A stretch of 64,000 nucleotides of DNA from Mycolicibacterium iranicum (lineage in GTDB: Bacteria; Actinomycetota; Actinomycetes; Mycobacteriales; Mycobacteriaceae). Below, piece by piece: positions 1 through 12,813 of the stretch (position 1 is the first letter of the stretch; the number at the start of each line of letters is the position of its first letter). The position numbers were made by a program, and so were the translations under genes. The notes beneath the pieces were generated by a model, which worked only from the letters and a program-made list of their open reading frames with translations, was not told where the DNA came from and searched no databases. The stretch is taken from assembly GCF_001650495.1 (NCBI RefSeq), contig NZ_LWCS01000002.1:248001-312000 (forward strand). The letters run 5' to 3'.

Positions 1-163
1 CGTCTGAGAAAGGTCGGTCGTCTGCGAAGTAGACACCCTTCGAGCAACGACGCCACCGTCCCGACGACACGCGCCTGCTCACGGAGTACTTGCTCAAGCC
101 CGCTGCCCGCGCCTGTGCCAACGTCACGACGCCGTCGTGACGCTTCAGGTAGTCGCTCACCAC
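1..163 (-). CDS. Partial AbiEi-type antitoxin-domain protein (N-terminus only)
   Basis: The reverse strand is open from tandem GTG codons at 163/160 to the window edge and is preceded by an in-frame TGA at 178-176. The roughly 53 visible residues begin VVSDYLKRHDGVVTLAQA and include SSGRWRRCSKGVYF. This is the winged-helix pattern seen at the N-terminus of mycobacterial proteins annotated as type IV toxin-antitoxin AbiEi-family antitoxin domain, often followed by a DUF559-like nuclease fold. The rest lies outside the window, so the C-terminal domain and any partner are unknown. The family call rests on motif recall and is moderate. Confidence 0.55.
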   Translation of the reverse strand, partial: MVSDYLKRHDGVVTLAQARAAGLSKYSVSRRVSSGRWRRCSKGVYFADDRPFSD

Positions 164-210
164 ACGCTTAAGACGTCACCCAATGATCTGGCGGTTCCCT
201 AGACCACGGA

Positions 211-253
211 TTCGGCGTGCTGGGTCGCGATCACCGCAACCCAGCACGCCGAA
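211..253 (-). terminator. Perfect 15-bp inverted repeat downstream of leuS
   Basis: The arms at 211-225 and 239-253 are exact reverse complements (TTCGGCGTGCTGGGT and its partner) around a 13-nt loop. The structure starts 12 nt past the leuS stop codon. There is no T-tract on either side, which is common for mycobacterial terminators. It probably ends leuS transcription and shields the edge gene. Confidence 0.7.
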
Positions 254-265
254 ATCGCAGGGGGG

Positions 266-3133
<2,868 letters not shown>

Positions 3134-3307
3134 CCCACCAGGGTATAAGCACGCCATTCGCCGATTTTCCGGCCACGGGTTAGATCTCGGTTCCGTTGCG
3201 GATGCATCAGGGGTTGATTCCAGGTCGGTTCCGGGGGTGGTGACGCTGCGACGCCCGTGGATACATTTCTCGCCTGACGGCTCCCATCGAGGAAGGACAG
3301 CACTCGG

Positions 3308-4225
3308 ATGAGCGAAATCGCCCGCCGCTGGCGGGTTCTGGCAGGAGGCATCGGGGCATGTGCCGCCGGTGTCGCCGGTGTGCTGGGCGTCACGTCCACG
3401 GCGTCCGCACAGCCCACGATTCCGCAGCCGACGTTGCCCGTGCCCGCGACTGTGACGCAGACGGTCACGGTAGCCCCGAATGCTGTTACGACCGTGCCCG
3501 CCGCCGCCGGCCCCGCCGCGGCCTCCCCGACGGTTCCGGTCGTGCCACCGAGCCCGGTATCGACCATCGTGCCCGCCACGTCGGGCACCCTCGCGGAGTT
3601 CTTCGCCTCCAAGGGCGTGGCAATGGAACCGCAGTCCAGCCGGGACTTCCGTGCGCTCAACATCGTGCTACCGATGCCGCGCGGCTGGGAGCACATCCCG
3701 GATCCGAACGTTCCGAACGCGTTCGCCGTCCTGGCCGACCGTGTCGGCGGCAACGGCCTGTACTCGTCGAACGCCCAGTTGACCGTGTACAAGCTGGTCG
3801 GGCAGTTCGACCCGAAGGAAGCGATCAGCCACGGCTTCGTCGACAGCCAGAAGCTCCCGGCCTGGCGTTCCACCGACGCGTCCCTCGCCGACTTCGGTGG
3901 CATGCCGTCCTCCGTCATCGAGGGCACCTACCGCGAGAACAACATGACGTTGAACACGTCGCGCCGGCACGTCATCGCCACCGTGGGGCCGGACAGTTAC
4001 CTCGTGTCGCTCTCCGTCACCACCAGTGTCGATCAGGTCGTCGCTGCCGCGAACGCCACCGAGGCGATCGTCAAGGGTTTCAAGGTGAGCGTGCCGGGAC
4101 CGGCTCCGGTCACACCGCCTCCCGGCAGCAACGCGCTGCCGCAGCCCGCCGCGGCTGCGCCGCCCCAAGCCCCCGCTGTCCCCGCAGTGGCTCCCCCGCC
4201 ACAGCTGTTGGGACTGCAGGGATAA
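3308..4225 (+). CDS. mtc28: Proline-rich 28 kDa antigen homologue, LpqN/LpqT-like secreted protein
   Basis: A 305-aa exported protein with an N-terminal signal sequence (about residues 1-33, ending ASA). A Pro/Ala/Val-rich spacer follows to about residue 95, then a globular domain containing [19 protein letters not shown] and [19 protein letters not shown], then a Pro/Ala-rich tail. These motifs match the mycobacterial proline-rich antigen Mtc28 (Rv0040c type), whose fold belongs to the LpqN/LpqT group. There is no lipobox Cys, so it should be secreted rather than lipidated. GAGGAAGGA precedes the ATG. Divergent from leuS, as in M. tuberculosis. Its molecular function is not established. Confidence 0.85.
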   Translation: MSEIARRWRVLAGGIGACAAGVAGVLGVTSTASAQPTIPQPTLPVPATVTQTVTVAPNAVTTVPAAAGPAAASPTVPVVPPSPVSTIVPATSGTLAEFFASKGVAMEPQSSRDFRALNIVLPMPRGWEHIPDPNVPNAFAVLADRVGGNGLYSSNAQLTVYKLVGQFDPKEAISHGFVDSQKLPAWRSTDASLADFGGMPSSVIEGTYRENNMTLNTSRRHVIATVGPDSYLVSLSVTTSVDQVVAAANATEAIVKGFKVSVPGPAPVTPPPGSNALPQPAAAAPPQAPAVPAVAPPPQLLGLQG

Positions 4226-4232
4226 CGACGTC

Positions 4233-4264
4233 GTCCCCCGGGCGAAGCCTGGCGCCCGGGGGAC
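4233..4264 (+). terminator. Perfect 12-bp GC-rich hairpin after mtc28
   Basis: GTCCCCCGGGCG at 4233-4244 pairs exactly with CGCCCGGGGGAC at 4253-4264 around an 8-nt loop. It starts 8 nt past the mtc28 stop. There is no U-tract. Confidence 0.75.
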
Positions 4265-4298
4265 GGCGGCCCAATCAGAAGTCCGTATTCTGTCGCAC

Positions 4299-4661
4299 AT
4301 GATGGTCGCCGCCGTGTTGAGTCTGTGCGCGGCCGTCGCGACCGCAGCACTGGGCGTGTGGTCGCTGATGCGCCGACCCTCCACCGATTACGTGCAGCAG
4401 GTGCTGCGCGCCGTAGCGCCGACCCAGCTCGCGGCCGCCGTGATGCTCGGGGCGGGCGGCGTGGTCGCGCTGTCGGCGCCGCCGTCGACCGGGCTCGTGA
4501 TCCTCACCGTGTGCATTGTCGGCGCGCTCGGCACTGTCGCCGCGGGGTGCTGGCAGAGCGCCAAGGCCGTCACCCGCGAGAACGCACGGCAGGCGGCGCC
4601 CGCGGCGGCCGGTGGGTGTGGCAGCGCGTGTGGTTCGTGCACGCTGTCCTGCGGGAGCTAG
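4299..4661 (+). CDS. Small multi-spanning membrane protein with Cys-rich tail (Rv0039c-like)
   Basis: A 120-aa protein with about three hydrophobic segments: residues 2-20, about 45-62 and about 66-85. A polar stretch follows, then a C-terminus holding four cysteines in 12 residues (CGSACGSCTLSC). It sits where M. tuberculosis carries the transmembrane gene Rv0039c, between mtc28 and the convergent yqgE. Start: ATG 4299 or the adjacent ATG 4302. The tail could bind a metal or form disulfides, but no function is known. It overlaps the yqgE stop end by 4 nt. Confidence 0.75.
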   Translation: MMVAAVLSLCAAVATAALGVWSLMRRPSTDYVQQVLRAVAPTQLAAAVMLGAGGVVALSAPPSTGLVILTVCIVGALGTVAAGCWQSAKAVTRENARQAAPAAAGGCGSACGSCTLSCGS

Positions 4662-5272
4662 TTGCGGCTGAGGTCGATCGGGTGGGTGGCCATCAACGAC
4701 AGCGGCATCGGCTGCCTCCGCAGAATCCTGGCCCACAGGTCAACCCGCGGTTCCACCAGCACATCAGAAGGCAACGCGGACAACACAATCCAGTCATCCC
4801 GCTCGATCTCGCCCTCGAGCTGACCGATGGTCCAGCCGGAGTACCCGGCGAAGATGCGCACCCCTTCGACCAGCGGCGCCAACGAATCGGGTTCGGCGTC
4901 GAGGTCCACCATCACCACGCGGCCCTGCACGTGCCGTAGGCCCCTGACGCCGGACGGGTCGGCCCCGGCTCGCAGCGTCGCCAGGCACAGCGCGGCGTCG
5001 CGCTTCACCGGACCGCCGATGAACATCGTCTTGGGTTTCGTCGCCAGCTTCGCCCACTGCGGCAGCACGTTGTAGACGGCCGTCTCACTCGGCCGGTTCA
5101 GGACTACGCCGAGTGTGCCTCCGTCGTTGTGCTCGACCACGTAGATGACGCTGCGCCGGAAGGTGGGCTCCAGCAGGTCGGTGTTGGCAAGTAGCAGCGT
5201 GCCCGCGCGCACCCGGGGAGCGATCGGCACGGCTCTGTCCTGATAATCCTCGGGATCGTCTGGCTGCGCCAT
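4658..5272 (-). CDS. yqgE: YqgE/AlgH family protein (UPF0301)
   Basis: A 204-aa soluble protein. The family signature spans most of its length: GTLLLANTDLLEPTFRRSVI, EHNDGGTLGVVLNRP, FIGGPV, and GYSGWTIGQLEGEI near the C-terminus. It matches Rv0038 of M. tuberculosis closely. The YqgE fold is conserved, but its biochemical role is unsettled (AlgH was described as a regulator in pseudomonads). It is convergent with the upstream membrane-protein gene and divergent from the MFS gene. Confidence 0.9.
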   Translation of the reverse strand: MAQPDDPEDYQDRAVPIAPRVRAGTLLLANTDLLEPTFRRSVIYVVEHNDGGTLGVVLNRPSETAVYNVLPQWAKLATKPKTMFIGGPVKRDAALCLATLRAGADPSGVRGLRHVQGRVVMVDLDAEPDSLAPLVEGVRIFAGYSGWTIGQLEGEIERDDWIVLSALPSDVLVEPRVDLWARILRRQPMPLSLMATHPIDLSRN

Positions 5273-5414
5273 CCGACCATCATGTCACCACGGGCAAGCA
5301 TGATCGTGGCGAACAAGCGGGGCGCATCCCGATATTTGTACTGTGGTTCGCGTCGCGACGGCGCCGTGTCGAGCGTCCGCGACCAGACCCCGCCACACCC
5401 CCAATCAACAGGAC

Positions 5415-6707
5415 GTGACAGCCGTGCCCGACAAACGCGCACCCCGCACTTTGTGGCGGTCGGTGCGCGCTCTGCCCGAGTTTCGCAGGCTGCTGGAACT
5501 GCGCGCGGTCAGCCAGTTCGGCGACGGTCTGTTCCAGGCCGGGATCGCCGGGGCCATCCTGTTCAACCCCGAACGCGAAGCCGAGCCGTGGGCGATCGCC
5601 GCCGCGTTCGCGGTGCTGTTCCTGCCGTACTCACTTCTCGGACCGTTCGCGGGCGCGTTGCTGGACCGCTGGGACCGCAGGCTTGTGCTCGTGGCCGCCA
5701 ACACCGGCCGCCTCGCGGTGATCGTCGGGGTCGGCGGGCTGCTGGCCGCAGGCGTCGGTGACGTTCCGATTCTGTTGACCGCATTGCTCGCCAACGGTTT
5801 CACCCGGTTCGTGTCCTCGGGTTTGTCCGCGGCACTGCCTCATGTGGTGCCGCGGGCACAGGTCATCACGATGAACTCCGTCGCCACCGCCACGGGTTCG
5901 GTGGCGGCATTCGCGGGTGCGATCTTCATGCTGGTGCCCCGCTGGCAGTTCGGTTCCGGCGACTTCGGCGCGTCGATCGTCATCCTTCTCGTCACGGTGC
6001 CGGTGGCGCTGGCGCTGTGGCTGTCCAAGAGATTCCCCCCGCGACTGCTCGGCCCCGACGACAGCGCCCGCGCGGTGCACGGATCCGTCGTCTACGCGGT
6101 GGCCACGGGCTGGCTGCACGGTGCGCGCACCGTACTCGCCGTCCCGACGGTGTCGGCCACGCTCGCGGGGCTGGCCGCTCACCGGATGGTGTTCGGGATC
6201 AATACGCTGCTGGTACTCGTGATGGTGCGCCATACCGAGGCGGCGACCGTCGCCGGCTTCGGCACCACAGTGCTGTTCGTCACCGCCGGAGGCGCAGGGC
6301 AGTTTCTCTCGACCGCTCTGACCCCGGCACTGGTGAAGAAGTGGGGACGCTACGTCACGCCCAACGGTGCCCTCGCCTTCGCCGCGGTGGTGCAGTTGGC
6401 CGGCGCGACGTTGCATCTGCCCGTCATGATCGTGTGCGGCTTCCTGCTCGCCGCCGCGGGTCAGGTCGTGAAGCTCTGTGCGGACACCGCGATGCAGATG
6501 GACGTCGACGATGCGCTGCGCGGCCACCTGTTCGCCGTGCAGGATTCGCTGTTCTGGGTGGCGTTCATCGTCGCGATTTCCGGTGCCGCCTTCGTCATCC
6601 CGCCCGACGGGCACTCCGCTGCGCTCGCTCTTGCCGGCAGCGCCATCTACCTCGCCGGGCTGGCCGTGCATGCGACGGTGGCACGGCGCCGCCGTCGGCG
6701 CGGTTAG
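5415..6707 (+). CDS. Major facilitator superfamily transporter
   Basis: A 430-aa membrane protein with about 12 hydrophobic segments. The first-loop region reads [20 protein letters not shown], followed by [16 protein letters not shown], the MFS motif A area. It corresponds to Rv0037c by position and pattern. The GTG at 5415 ([16 protein letters not shown]) is preferred over the GTG at 5343, because the intervening residues are Arg/Pro-rich and unlike a transporter N-terminus. The substrate cannot be read from sequence; this subgroup is usually annotated as a macrolide or multidrug exporter without proof. Confidence 0.85.
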   Translation: MTAVPDKRAPRTLWRSVRALPEFRRLLELRAVSQFGDGLFQAGIAGAILFNPEREAEPWAIAAAFAVLFLPYSLLGPFAGALLDRWDRRLVLVAANTGRLAVIVGVGGLLAAGVGDVPILLTALLANGFTRFVSSGLSAALPHVVPRAQVITMNSVATATGSVAAFAGAIFMLVPRWQFGSGDFGASIVILLVTVPVALALWLSKRFPPRLLGPDDSARAVHGSVVYAVATGWLHGARTVLAVPTVSATLAGLAAHRMVFGINTLLVLVMVRHTEAATVAGFGTTVLFVTAGGAGQFLSTALTPALVKKWGRYVTPNGALAFAAVVQLAGATLHLPVMIVCGFLLAAAGQVVKLCADTAMQMDVDDALRGHLFAVQDSLFWVAFIVAISGAAFVIPPDGHSAALALAGSAIYLAGLAVHATVARRRRRRG

Positions 6708-6717
6708 GGTGATCCGC

Positions 6718-7503
6718 ATGTCCGGAGCCGCTCCGATGGTCGCCGATCTGCGCGCAGAAGGCGACGATCTCGATGCGCTCGTCGCAGCCCTCCCGTCGAC
6801 AGAGTGGGCAAGGGACACCCCTGCGACCGGTTGGACGATCGCCCACCAGATCGCGCATCTGCTGTGGACCGACCGCGTGGCGCTGACCTCGGTCACCGAC
6901 GAAGCAGGATTCGCGGCGATCGTTGAGACGGCTGCGCAGAACCCGACCGGATTCGTCGACGCCGGTGCCGAAGAACTCGCTGTGACGCCCCCGGACGCGT
7001 TGCTCGCGGATTGGCGCGCGACGCGCGCCGCGCTCCACGACGAACTGCTCACAGTCGCCGAGGGGCGCAAGCTGCCCTGGTTCGGTCCGTCGATGAGCGC
7101 GGCGTCGATGGCGACCGCGCGGCTGATGGAGACCTGGGCGCACGGTCTCGACGTGGCCGATGCGCTGGGCGTGACGCGGCCGCCGACGTCGAGGTTGCGG
7201 TCGATCGCCCACATCGGGGTTCGCACCCGCGATTTCGCGTACGCCGTGCACGGGCTGACCCCGCCGGCGGAGACGTTCCACGTGAAACTTTCCGCACCGG
7301 CGGATTCCGCCGAGACCGAATGGACGTGGGGTCCCGAGGATGCCGCACAGCGGGTGACCGGCTCGGCCGAGCACTTCTGCATGCTCGTCACCCAGCGTCG
7401 GCCGCGTGCGTCCTTGGACGTCGTCGCTGTCGGAGCCGACGCCGAGAAATGGCTGACCATCGCGCAAGCCTTCGCCGGGCCGCCCGGGCCGGGCCGCGGC
7501 TAG
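6718..7503 (+). CDS. Mycothiol-dependent maleylpyruvate isomerase/DinB-superfamily protein (TIGR03084 type)
   Basis: A 261-aa protein whose N-terminal half is a DinB-like four-helix bundle. The metal-site pattern is visible as [15 protein letters not shown] (about residues 38-52) and [15 protein letters not shown] (about 136-150), giving the three His ligands typical of mycothiol-dependent enzymes. The C-terminal region contains [19 protein letters not shown], typical of the MDMPI C-terminal domain. ATG 6718 sits 8 nt after the MFS stop codon, so the two genes are likely co-transcribed. It matches Rv0036c in context. Substrate unknown. Confidence 0.85.
   Translation: MSGAAPMVADLRAEGDDLDALVAALPSTEWARDTPATGWTIAHQIAHLLWTDRVALTSVTDEAGFAAIVETAAQNPTGFVDAGAEELAVTPPDALLADWRATRAALHDELLTVAEGRKLPWFGPSMSAASMATARLMETWAHGLDVADALGVTRPPTSRLRSIAHIGVRTRDFAYAVHGLTPPAETFHVKLSAPADSAETEWTWGPEDAAQRVTGSAEHFCMLVTQRRPRASLDVVAVGADAEKWLTIAQAFAGPPGPGRG
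7275..7288. other. One-mismatch parS-like sequence
   Basis: GTTCCACGTGAAAC differs from the parS core GTTTCACGTGAAAC at one base. It lies inside the MDMPI-family gene about 16 kb from the two good parS sites. It may be chance or a weak ParB site. Confidence 0.3.
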
Positions 7504-7533
7504 CGCCCTCGTTTCGCGCGCTCGCGGTGCAGG

Positions 7534-8031
7534 TCAGAGGTACTCGGCGGTGTCGGCGGCGCCATCGCCGTTCCCGTCCGACAGCCGCACATCCCAACGC
7601 CCATCGAAATCCGTGTCGACCCAGGCTTGCGAATCGCCGAAGGCCCGGTCGGCCAGGCCGTCGCCGTCGGCGTCGGCCAGGCGTTCCGGCGATCCGTCCG
7701 CATCGAGATCCGCCGACGCCGAGGCCGCGGGGTGCTCGACACCATCGAGCCCGAGCCATCGCAGCGCCGAACCTGCGCGCTCGGCGGCCACCGCCCAGGT
7801 GCCTGTGCCGTCATCGGTGAAATGCGCCTCGGGCATTCCGTCGCCGTCCAGGTCGAGCACCACCTGGTCGGCCGTGCCATCGGCATCCAGATCGAGCAGG
7901 ACATCGTCGAAGCCGTCGTCGTCGACGTCGAGCCCGACCGCCTCCAATACTCCGTCGCCGTCGAAATCCGTGTCCACACCGGCGGACCACACGGTCGCGG
8001 ACCCGTCCGGGTCACCCAAGCAGTACTCCAC
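7534..8031 (-). CDS. Asp-rich protein with about eight DxDxDG-type repeats
   Basis: A 165-aa, extremely acidic protein built from short Asp loops: DTDFDGDG, DVDDDGFD, DLDADGTAD, DLDGDGMPE, DLDADGSPE, DADGDGLAD, DTDFDGRWD, DGNGDGAAD. These resemble the calcium-binding loops of EF-hand and thrombospondin type 3 repeats. No signal peptide or membrane segment is visible. The GTG at 8031 is 6 nt downstream of the pcnA stop, so it is probably translated from the same mRNA. Function unknown; calcium or other divalent-cation binding is an inference from the loops. Confidence 0.7.
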   Translation of the reverse strand: MEYCLGDPDGSATVWSAGVDTDFDGDGVLEAVGLDVDDDGFDDVLLDLDADGTADQVVLDLDGDGMPEAHFTDDGTGTWAVAAERAGSALRWLGLDGVEHPAASASADLDADGSPERLADADGDGLADRAFGDSQAWVDTDFDGRWDVRLSDGNGDGAADTAEYL

Positions 8032-8037
8032 ACATGA

Positions 8038-9507
8038 TCAGACGCGCGGCGGGCCCTGCTCGTTCCACCACTTCAACAACTCCTCGACAGCCTGCTCGTG
8101 GTCGAGCGGGCCGCGATCCAGCCGCAACTCCTTGAGGTGGTTCCACGCCTTGCCGACCTCAGGCCCCGGCGGAATCCCGAGGATCTTCATGATCTCGTTG
8201 CCGTCGATGTCCGGACGAACCCGCTCAAGATCCTCTTTGGCCGCGAGCTCGGCGATTCGCCGTTCCAGATCGTCGTAATTCGCCTGCAGCCGCGCGGCAC
8301 GCCGCTTGTTGCGAGTCGTGCAGTCCGCGCGCACGAGCTTGTGCAGACGCCCCAGCAGCGGTCCGGCATCGGTGACATAGCGGCGCACCGCGGAATCGGT
8401 CCACCGGCCGTCCCCGTAACCGTGGAACCGCAGATGCAGATACACCAGCTGCGAGACGTCCGCGATCATCTGTTTGGAGTACTTCAGCTCGCGCATCCGC
8501 TTACGCGCCATCTTCGCGCCGACGACCTCGTGGTGATGAAAGCTCACGCCGCCGTCGGGTTCATGCCTGCGCGTCGCGGGCTTGCCGATGTCGTGCAGCA
8601 GTGCCGCCCACCGCAACACCAGGTCGGGTGCGCCCTCCTCCAGATCCATGGCCTGCCGCAGCACCGTCAGCGAATGCTGGTAGACGTCCTTGTGCTGGTG
8701 GTGCTCGTCGATCGCCATGCGCATCGCGCCGATCTCCGGCAATACCACATCGCCGAGGCCCGTCTCGACCATCAGGTCCAGCCCGGCGACGGGATCGGCG
8801 CCGAGAAGCAGCTTGTCGAGTTCCGCCGCGACCCGCTCGGCGGTGATCCGCGACAACTGCGGGGCCATCTCCTCGAGCGCACGGCGCACGCGCGGCGCCA
8901 CCGAGAAACCGAGCTGCGACACGAATCTCGCCGCGCGCAGCATCCGCAGTGGATCGTCACCGAACGACACCTCCGGTTCCGACGGAGTGTCGAGCACGCC
9001 CTGCCGCAGCGCAGCCAGACCGCCCACCGGATCGAGGAACTGGCCGAGGCCCGCAGGATCATCGGGCGTGATGCGGACCGCCATCGCGTTCACCGTGAAA
9101 TCGCGGCGCACCAGATCGTCGGCCAGGTTGTCGCCGAACCGCACCTCGGGGTTGCGCGATACCTGGTCGTAGGTGTCGGCGCGGAACGTGGTGATTTCAA
9201 GGCGATCTGCGCCCTTGCCGATCGCCAGAGTGCCGAAATCGATGCCCGTGTCCCACATCGCGTCGCCCCAGCGCCGCAAGAACCGCATCATCTGGTCAGG
9301 GCGCGCGTCAGTGGTGAAGTCCAGGTCGTCGCCGAGGCGGCCGAGCAGCGCGTCGCGCACACTGCCGCCCACCAGATAGAGCTCGTGACCGTTGTCGGCG
9401 AACACCCGCCCCAACCCGCGCAACACCTCGCCATGCTCGTTCAGCGCCACCTGCGCAGCACCGAGCAACTCGGTGTCGGTCACGCTGTCGCGGCTAGGGT
9501 CTGGCAC
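8038..9507 (-). CDS. pcnA: CCA tRNA nucleotidyltransferase
   Basis: This enzyme adds or repairs the 3'-terminal CCA of tRNAs. The class II nucleotidyltransferase head is clear: LVGGSVRDALLGR (about residues 46-58) followed by DLDFTTDARP with the catalytic Asp pair. RRDFTVNAMAVR and DPLRMLRAARFVSQLGF follow. An HD domain (LLHDIGKPATRRHEPDG) lies in the C-terminal half, as in other actinobacterial versions. 489 aa, close to Rv3907c. Divergent from mutT4 with about 85 nt between the starts. Confidence 0.95.
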   Translation of the reverse strand: MPDPSRDSVTDTELLGAAQVALNEHGEVLRGLGRVFADNGHELYLVGGSVRDALLGRLGDDLDFTTDARPDQMMRFLRRWGDAMWDTGIDFGTLAIGKGADRLEITTFRADTYDQVSRNPEVRFGDNLADDLVRRDFTVNAMAVRITPDDPAGLGQFLDPVGGLAALRQGVLDTPSEPEVSFGDDPLRMLRAARFVSQLGFSVAPRVRRALEEMAPQLSRITAERVAAELDKLLLGADPVAGLDLMVETGLGDVVLPEIGAMRMAIDEHHQHKDVYQHSLTVLRQAMDLEEGAPDLVLRWAALLHDIGKPATRRHEPDGGVSFHHHEVVGAKMARKRMRELKYSKQMIADVSQLVYLHLRFHGYGDGRWTDSAVRRYVTDAGPLLGRLHKLVRADCTTRNKRRAARLQANYDDLERRIAELAAKEDLERVRPDIDGNEIMKILGIPPGPEVGKAWNHLKELRLDRGPLDHEQAVEELLKWWNEQGPPRV

Positions 9508-9592
9508 GTCCGGTGAGCCTACTGGTCACAGGCGTGTCACCGACCGGCGAGTGCGGTGAGAGGTGCTGTTCATGCCAGCTACTATCGCTTGG

Positions 9593-10378
9593 GTGTCGGA
9601 CGGGGAGCGGGCGAGGCCACGGCGGCGCCGAGGACGGCGCCGCGGCCGACGCGCGGCAGGGCCTCCCGAATCCGGTTCCGACCAGTCCGCCGACCACCGC
9701 CAGCACGGTGCTGACGGCGCGTCCGGCGACCAGCCCGGTCAGGCTCCCAAACCGCAGAAGGCGCGGGCCCGGCGGCCGCAGGAGCGGCTCCGCACCGTCC
9801 ACGAGACGTCCGCGGGCGGGCTCGTCATCGACGGTCTCGACGGGCCCAAAGACAATCAGGTGGCGGCCCTCATCGGGCGGATCGACCGGCGCGGCCGCAT
9901 GCTGTGGTCGCTGCCCAAAGGCCACATCGAAATGGGTGAGACCGCCGAGCAGACCGCGATTCGCGAGGTCGCCGAAGAGACCGGCATCCAGGGCAGCGTG
10001 CTGGCCGCGCTGGGCAGCATCGACTATTGGTTCGTCACCGAGGGCCGGCGCGTGCACAAGACCGTGCACCACTACCTGATGCGGTTCCTCGGCGGTGAGC
10101 TCTCCGACGAAGACGTCGAGGTGACCGAGGTCGCGTGGGTTCCGCTGCGAGAGCTGCCGTCGCGGCTGGCTTACGCCGACGAACGCAAGCTCGCCGAGGT
10201 CGCCGGCGAACTGATCGACAGATTGCATTCCGACGGACCCGGCGCGCTTCCACCGCTGCCGCGCACCACGCCGCGACGACGCGGTCAGACGCACTCCCAC
10301 ACCCGCCAACGCAGGCCTGATCCAAGCGCTCAACCACAGCCCGGCCGGCGGACGAACGGCTGCGGTCAGGGACCGTGA
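9593..10378 (+). CDS. mutT4: Nudix hydrolase MutT4
   Basis: A 261-aa Nudix hydrolase. The Nudix box is intact: [20 protein letters not shown] followed by TG, matching Gx5Ex7REUxEExGU. An Arg-rich low-complexity N-terminus ([13 protein letters not shown]) precedes the domain, and a Pro/Arg-rich tail follows it. The GTG at 9593 ([13 protein letters not shown]) is preferred over the ATG at 9563 by its match to the Rv3908 N-terminus. The family removes damaged or signalling nucleotides; the exact substrate is not visible. Its stop overlaps the next gene's start by 4 nt, marking the start of an operon running through mviN. Confidence 0.9.
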   Translation: MSDGERARPRRRRGRRRGRRAAGPPESGSDQSADHRQHGADGASGDQPGQAPKPQKARARRPQERLRTVHETSAGGLVIDGLDGPKDNQVAALIGRIDRRGRMLWSLPKGHIEMGETAEQTAIREVAEETGIQGSVLAALGSIDYWFVTEGRRVHKTVHHYLMRFLGGELSDEDVEVTEVAWVPLRELPSRLAYADERKLAEVAGELIDRLHSDGPGALPPLPRTTPRRRGQTHSHTRQRRPDPSAQPQPGRRTNGCGQGP

Positions 10379-12813
10379 CAGGGCCTGGGCGCTCTGAGCG
10401 GACTTCTCTCCGCGGCTCGTGCCTCGCCGCTCGATCGTCACCCGCCGGGCGCCTGCTCGTCCTGTTCGTCGCGCTGCTCCTTGCCGTAACGCCGCTCGCC
10501 GCTCCCCCACTCGCGGCATCCCAGCCGCCCTCGATCCCGTTCCTACGCGTGCAGATCGACAGCATCACCCCCGACACGATCACCACGACCAGCGATCAGA
10601 TGGTGACCGTGACCGGCACGATCAGCAATGTCGGCGACCGCGAGGTGCGTGACGTCGTGGTCCGCCTTGAGCGCGCCCCTGCGGTCACGTCGTCCAGCGC
10701 GCTGCGCACCGACCTCGCAGGCAATGTCGACCAGTACCAGCCCGTCGCCGATTTCATCATCGCCGCACCGGAACTTGCTCGCGGACAACAGGTTCCGTTC
10801 CGGCTGGCCTATCCGTTGAGGTCGGCGGAGGGGTCGTCGATGCGGATCGACACCCCCGGTGTGTATCCGTTCATGGTCAACGTCAACGGCACACCCGACT
10901 ACGGAGCCGCCGCGCGCCTGGACGACTCGCGCTTCCTTCTTCCCGTGCTCGGCGTTCCGCCGCAGCAGCGTCCGGAGGGTGGAGCAGCGACCGAGGTCAC
11001 CGCCACGGACGCATTGGAGTCCGCGGTACCGCCTGACACCACCCGCCCGGTCGGGCTCACGATGTTCTGGCCGCTGGCCGACCGGCCCAGGCTCGCCGCG
11101 GGCGCACCCGGAGGCACCACCCCGGTGCGTCTGATCGACGACGAGCTGGCGACCTCGCTTGCCCCGGGAGGGCGTCTCGACACGATGCTGACCGCCGTCG
11201 ACTTCGCCACCAGCCCCGAGGTCGATCCCGGCGGCGACGTCACCCGCGCGTTGTGCCTCGCCGTCGATCCCGATCTGTTGGTCACGGTCAACGCCATGAC
11301 CACCGGCTACGTCGTGAACGACGCCGCCGACGCCGGGCCCGGCACGCCCACCCATCCGGGTGCCGGACAGCAGGCCGCAATCGACTGGATGACTCGACTC
11401 AAGGCGCTGGCCCGACGCATATGTGTGGCGCCGACGGTATACGCGCAGGCCGACCTCGACGCGCTGAACCGGGTCGCCGATCCCGGCCTGTCCTCGATCG
11501 CGACCACCGGGGCGGGCGGCATCGTCGACCAGATCCTGGGCATCACCTCGACCCGCGGCGCAAGCCTCATCGGCGACGGCCCGCTCACCGCATCCGCCGT
11601 GCAGCTGCTCGCCGCGCAGGGGCCGACCGTCGCGATCGGAGCGGCGAATCTGGTCGGGCCGGAGGAGACCGCAGACGGCTTGGCCGAGACCGCCGACACG
11701 ACTCCGATCCGATACACCCCCACTGTTGTTGCCGCACCGTTCGATCCAGCTGTCGGCGCCGCCCTCGCCGGCGTCGGCCCGGCTCCAGAGTCTCCGTCCT
11801 ACATGGATCCGTCCCTCGACGTCTCCGTCAAGCAGGACTCCGCGGTAGCCCGCCGCCAGAACGCCCTGGCGTCGCTGCTGTGGCGCAGCCTGCACCCGGA
11901 GACGACACCGCGGACCGAGATACTCATGCCCCCGCTGATGTGGGATCTGACGCCGCAGGATGCCCAGTCGATCCTCAGCGCGGTGGCGACCAGCATTCGC
12001 GCCGGCCTCGCCACGCCCCGCCCCCTGCCCGTTCTCATCAACGAGGCCAATGCCTCGGCGAAAGACGCGCCGCTCCCGACCGAGCCGCTCGGCAACCCGC
12101 GCGGCCGATTCGACGCGGGCGTCGTGACGGGCATCGCCGCGGCCACCGGGCGGTTGTGGGGGCTGACGGCTGCGCTGACCACCGATGAGCGCACCGGTCT
12201 CACCGGCTACCAGTACACCGCGCCGCTGCGCGAGGACCTGCTTCGCGCCTTGAGCCTCTCGGTGCCGCCCGATGCCCGCAACGGGCTCGCCCAGCAGCGG
12301 TTGACGACCGTGGGGCGCACCGTCGAGGACCTCTTCAACGCCGTCACGATCGTGAACCCCGGCGGGTCCTACACGCTCGCGACGGAACGCAGCCCCTTAC
12401 CGCTGGCGCTGCGCAACGACCTCCCGGTGCCGATCCGGGTCCGGTTGGACATCGACGCGCCACCCGGGATGACGGTGACCGACATGGGCGAGATCGTGCT
12501 GCCGCCGGGCTTCCTGCCGCTCAAAGTCCCCATCGAGGTGCACTTCACCCAGCGCGTCGCTGTGGACGTCGCTTTGCGCACCGCCGACGGCGTGCCGCTC
12601 GGCGAGCCGGTACGCCTGTCCGTGCACTCCAACGCCTACGGCAAGGTGCTGTTCTTCATCACGCTCACCGGCGGCGTGGTGCTCGCGCTGCTGGTCGGCC
12701 GCCGCCTGTGGCACCGATTCCGCGGCCAGCCCGACCGCGCAGATCTCGATCGGCCTGACCCCATCGAGGTCGCACTCTCCTACCGCGACGACGAAACCCC
12801 CGCCGATGCGTGA
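10375..12813 (+). CDS. DUF6049-family membrane-anchored protein (Rv3909 type)
   Basis: An 812-aa protein with an N-terminal signal/anchor ([22 protein letters not shown], about residues 27-48), a very large extracytoplasmic region and a single C-terminal membrane helix ([18 protein letters not shown], about 758-775) followed by a basic cytoplasmic tail. The region just after the anchor looks like a beta-sandwich ([20 protein letters not shown]). It lies between mutT4 and mviN with overlaps at both ends, exactly as Rv3909 does. The conserved link to the flippase suggests a role in envelope assembly, but no reaction is known. Confidence 0.85.
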   Translation: MTGPGRSERTSLRGSCLAARSSPAGRLLVLFVALLLAVTPLAAPPLAASQPPSIPFLRVQIDSITPDTITTTSDQMVTVTGTISNVGDREVRDVVVRLERAPAVTSSSALRTDLAGNVDQYQPVADFIIAAPELARGQQVPFRLAYPLRSAEGSSMRIDTPGVYPFMVNVNGTPDYGAAARLDDSRFLLPVLGVPPQQRPEGGAATEVTATDALESAVPPDTTRPVGLTMFWPLADRPRLAAGAPGGTTPVRLIDDELATSLAPGGRLDTMLTAVDFATSPEVDPGGDVTRALCLAVDPDLLVTVNAMTTGYVVNDAADAGPGTPTHPGAGQQAAIDWMTRLKALARRICVAPTVYAQADLDALNRVADPGLSSIATTGAGGIVDQILGITSTRGASLIGDGPLTASAVQLLAAQGPTVAIGAANLVGPEETADGLAETADTTPIRYTPTVVAAPFDPAVGAALAGVGPAPESPSYMDPSLDVSVKQDSAVARRQNALASLLWRSLHPETTPRTEILMPPLMWDLTPQDAQSILSAVATSIRAGLATPRPLPVLINEANASAKDAPLPTEPLGNPRGRFDAGVVTGIAAATGRLWGLTAALTTDERTGLTGYQYTAPLREDLLRALSLSVPPDARNGLAQQRLTTVGRTVEDLFNAVTIVNPGGSYTLATERSPLPLALRNDLPVPIRVRLDIDAPPGMTVTDMGEIVLPPGFLPLKVPIEVHFTQRVAVDVALRTADGVPLGEPVRLSVHSNAYGKVLFFITLTGGVVLALLVGRRLWHRFRGQPDRADLDRPDPIEVALSYRDDETPADA

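Noticed and set aside
3134-3307. T-box riboswitch upstream of leuS
   Set aside because: No T-box sequence or antiterminator fold could be seen.
5631-7460. 609-codon reverse ORF across the MFS and MDMPI genes
   Set aside because: Spans two well-supported genes on the other strand and has biased Arg/Ser/Ala composition.
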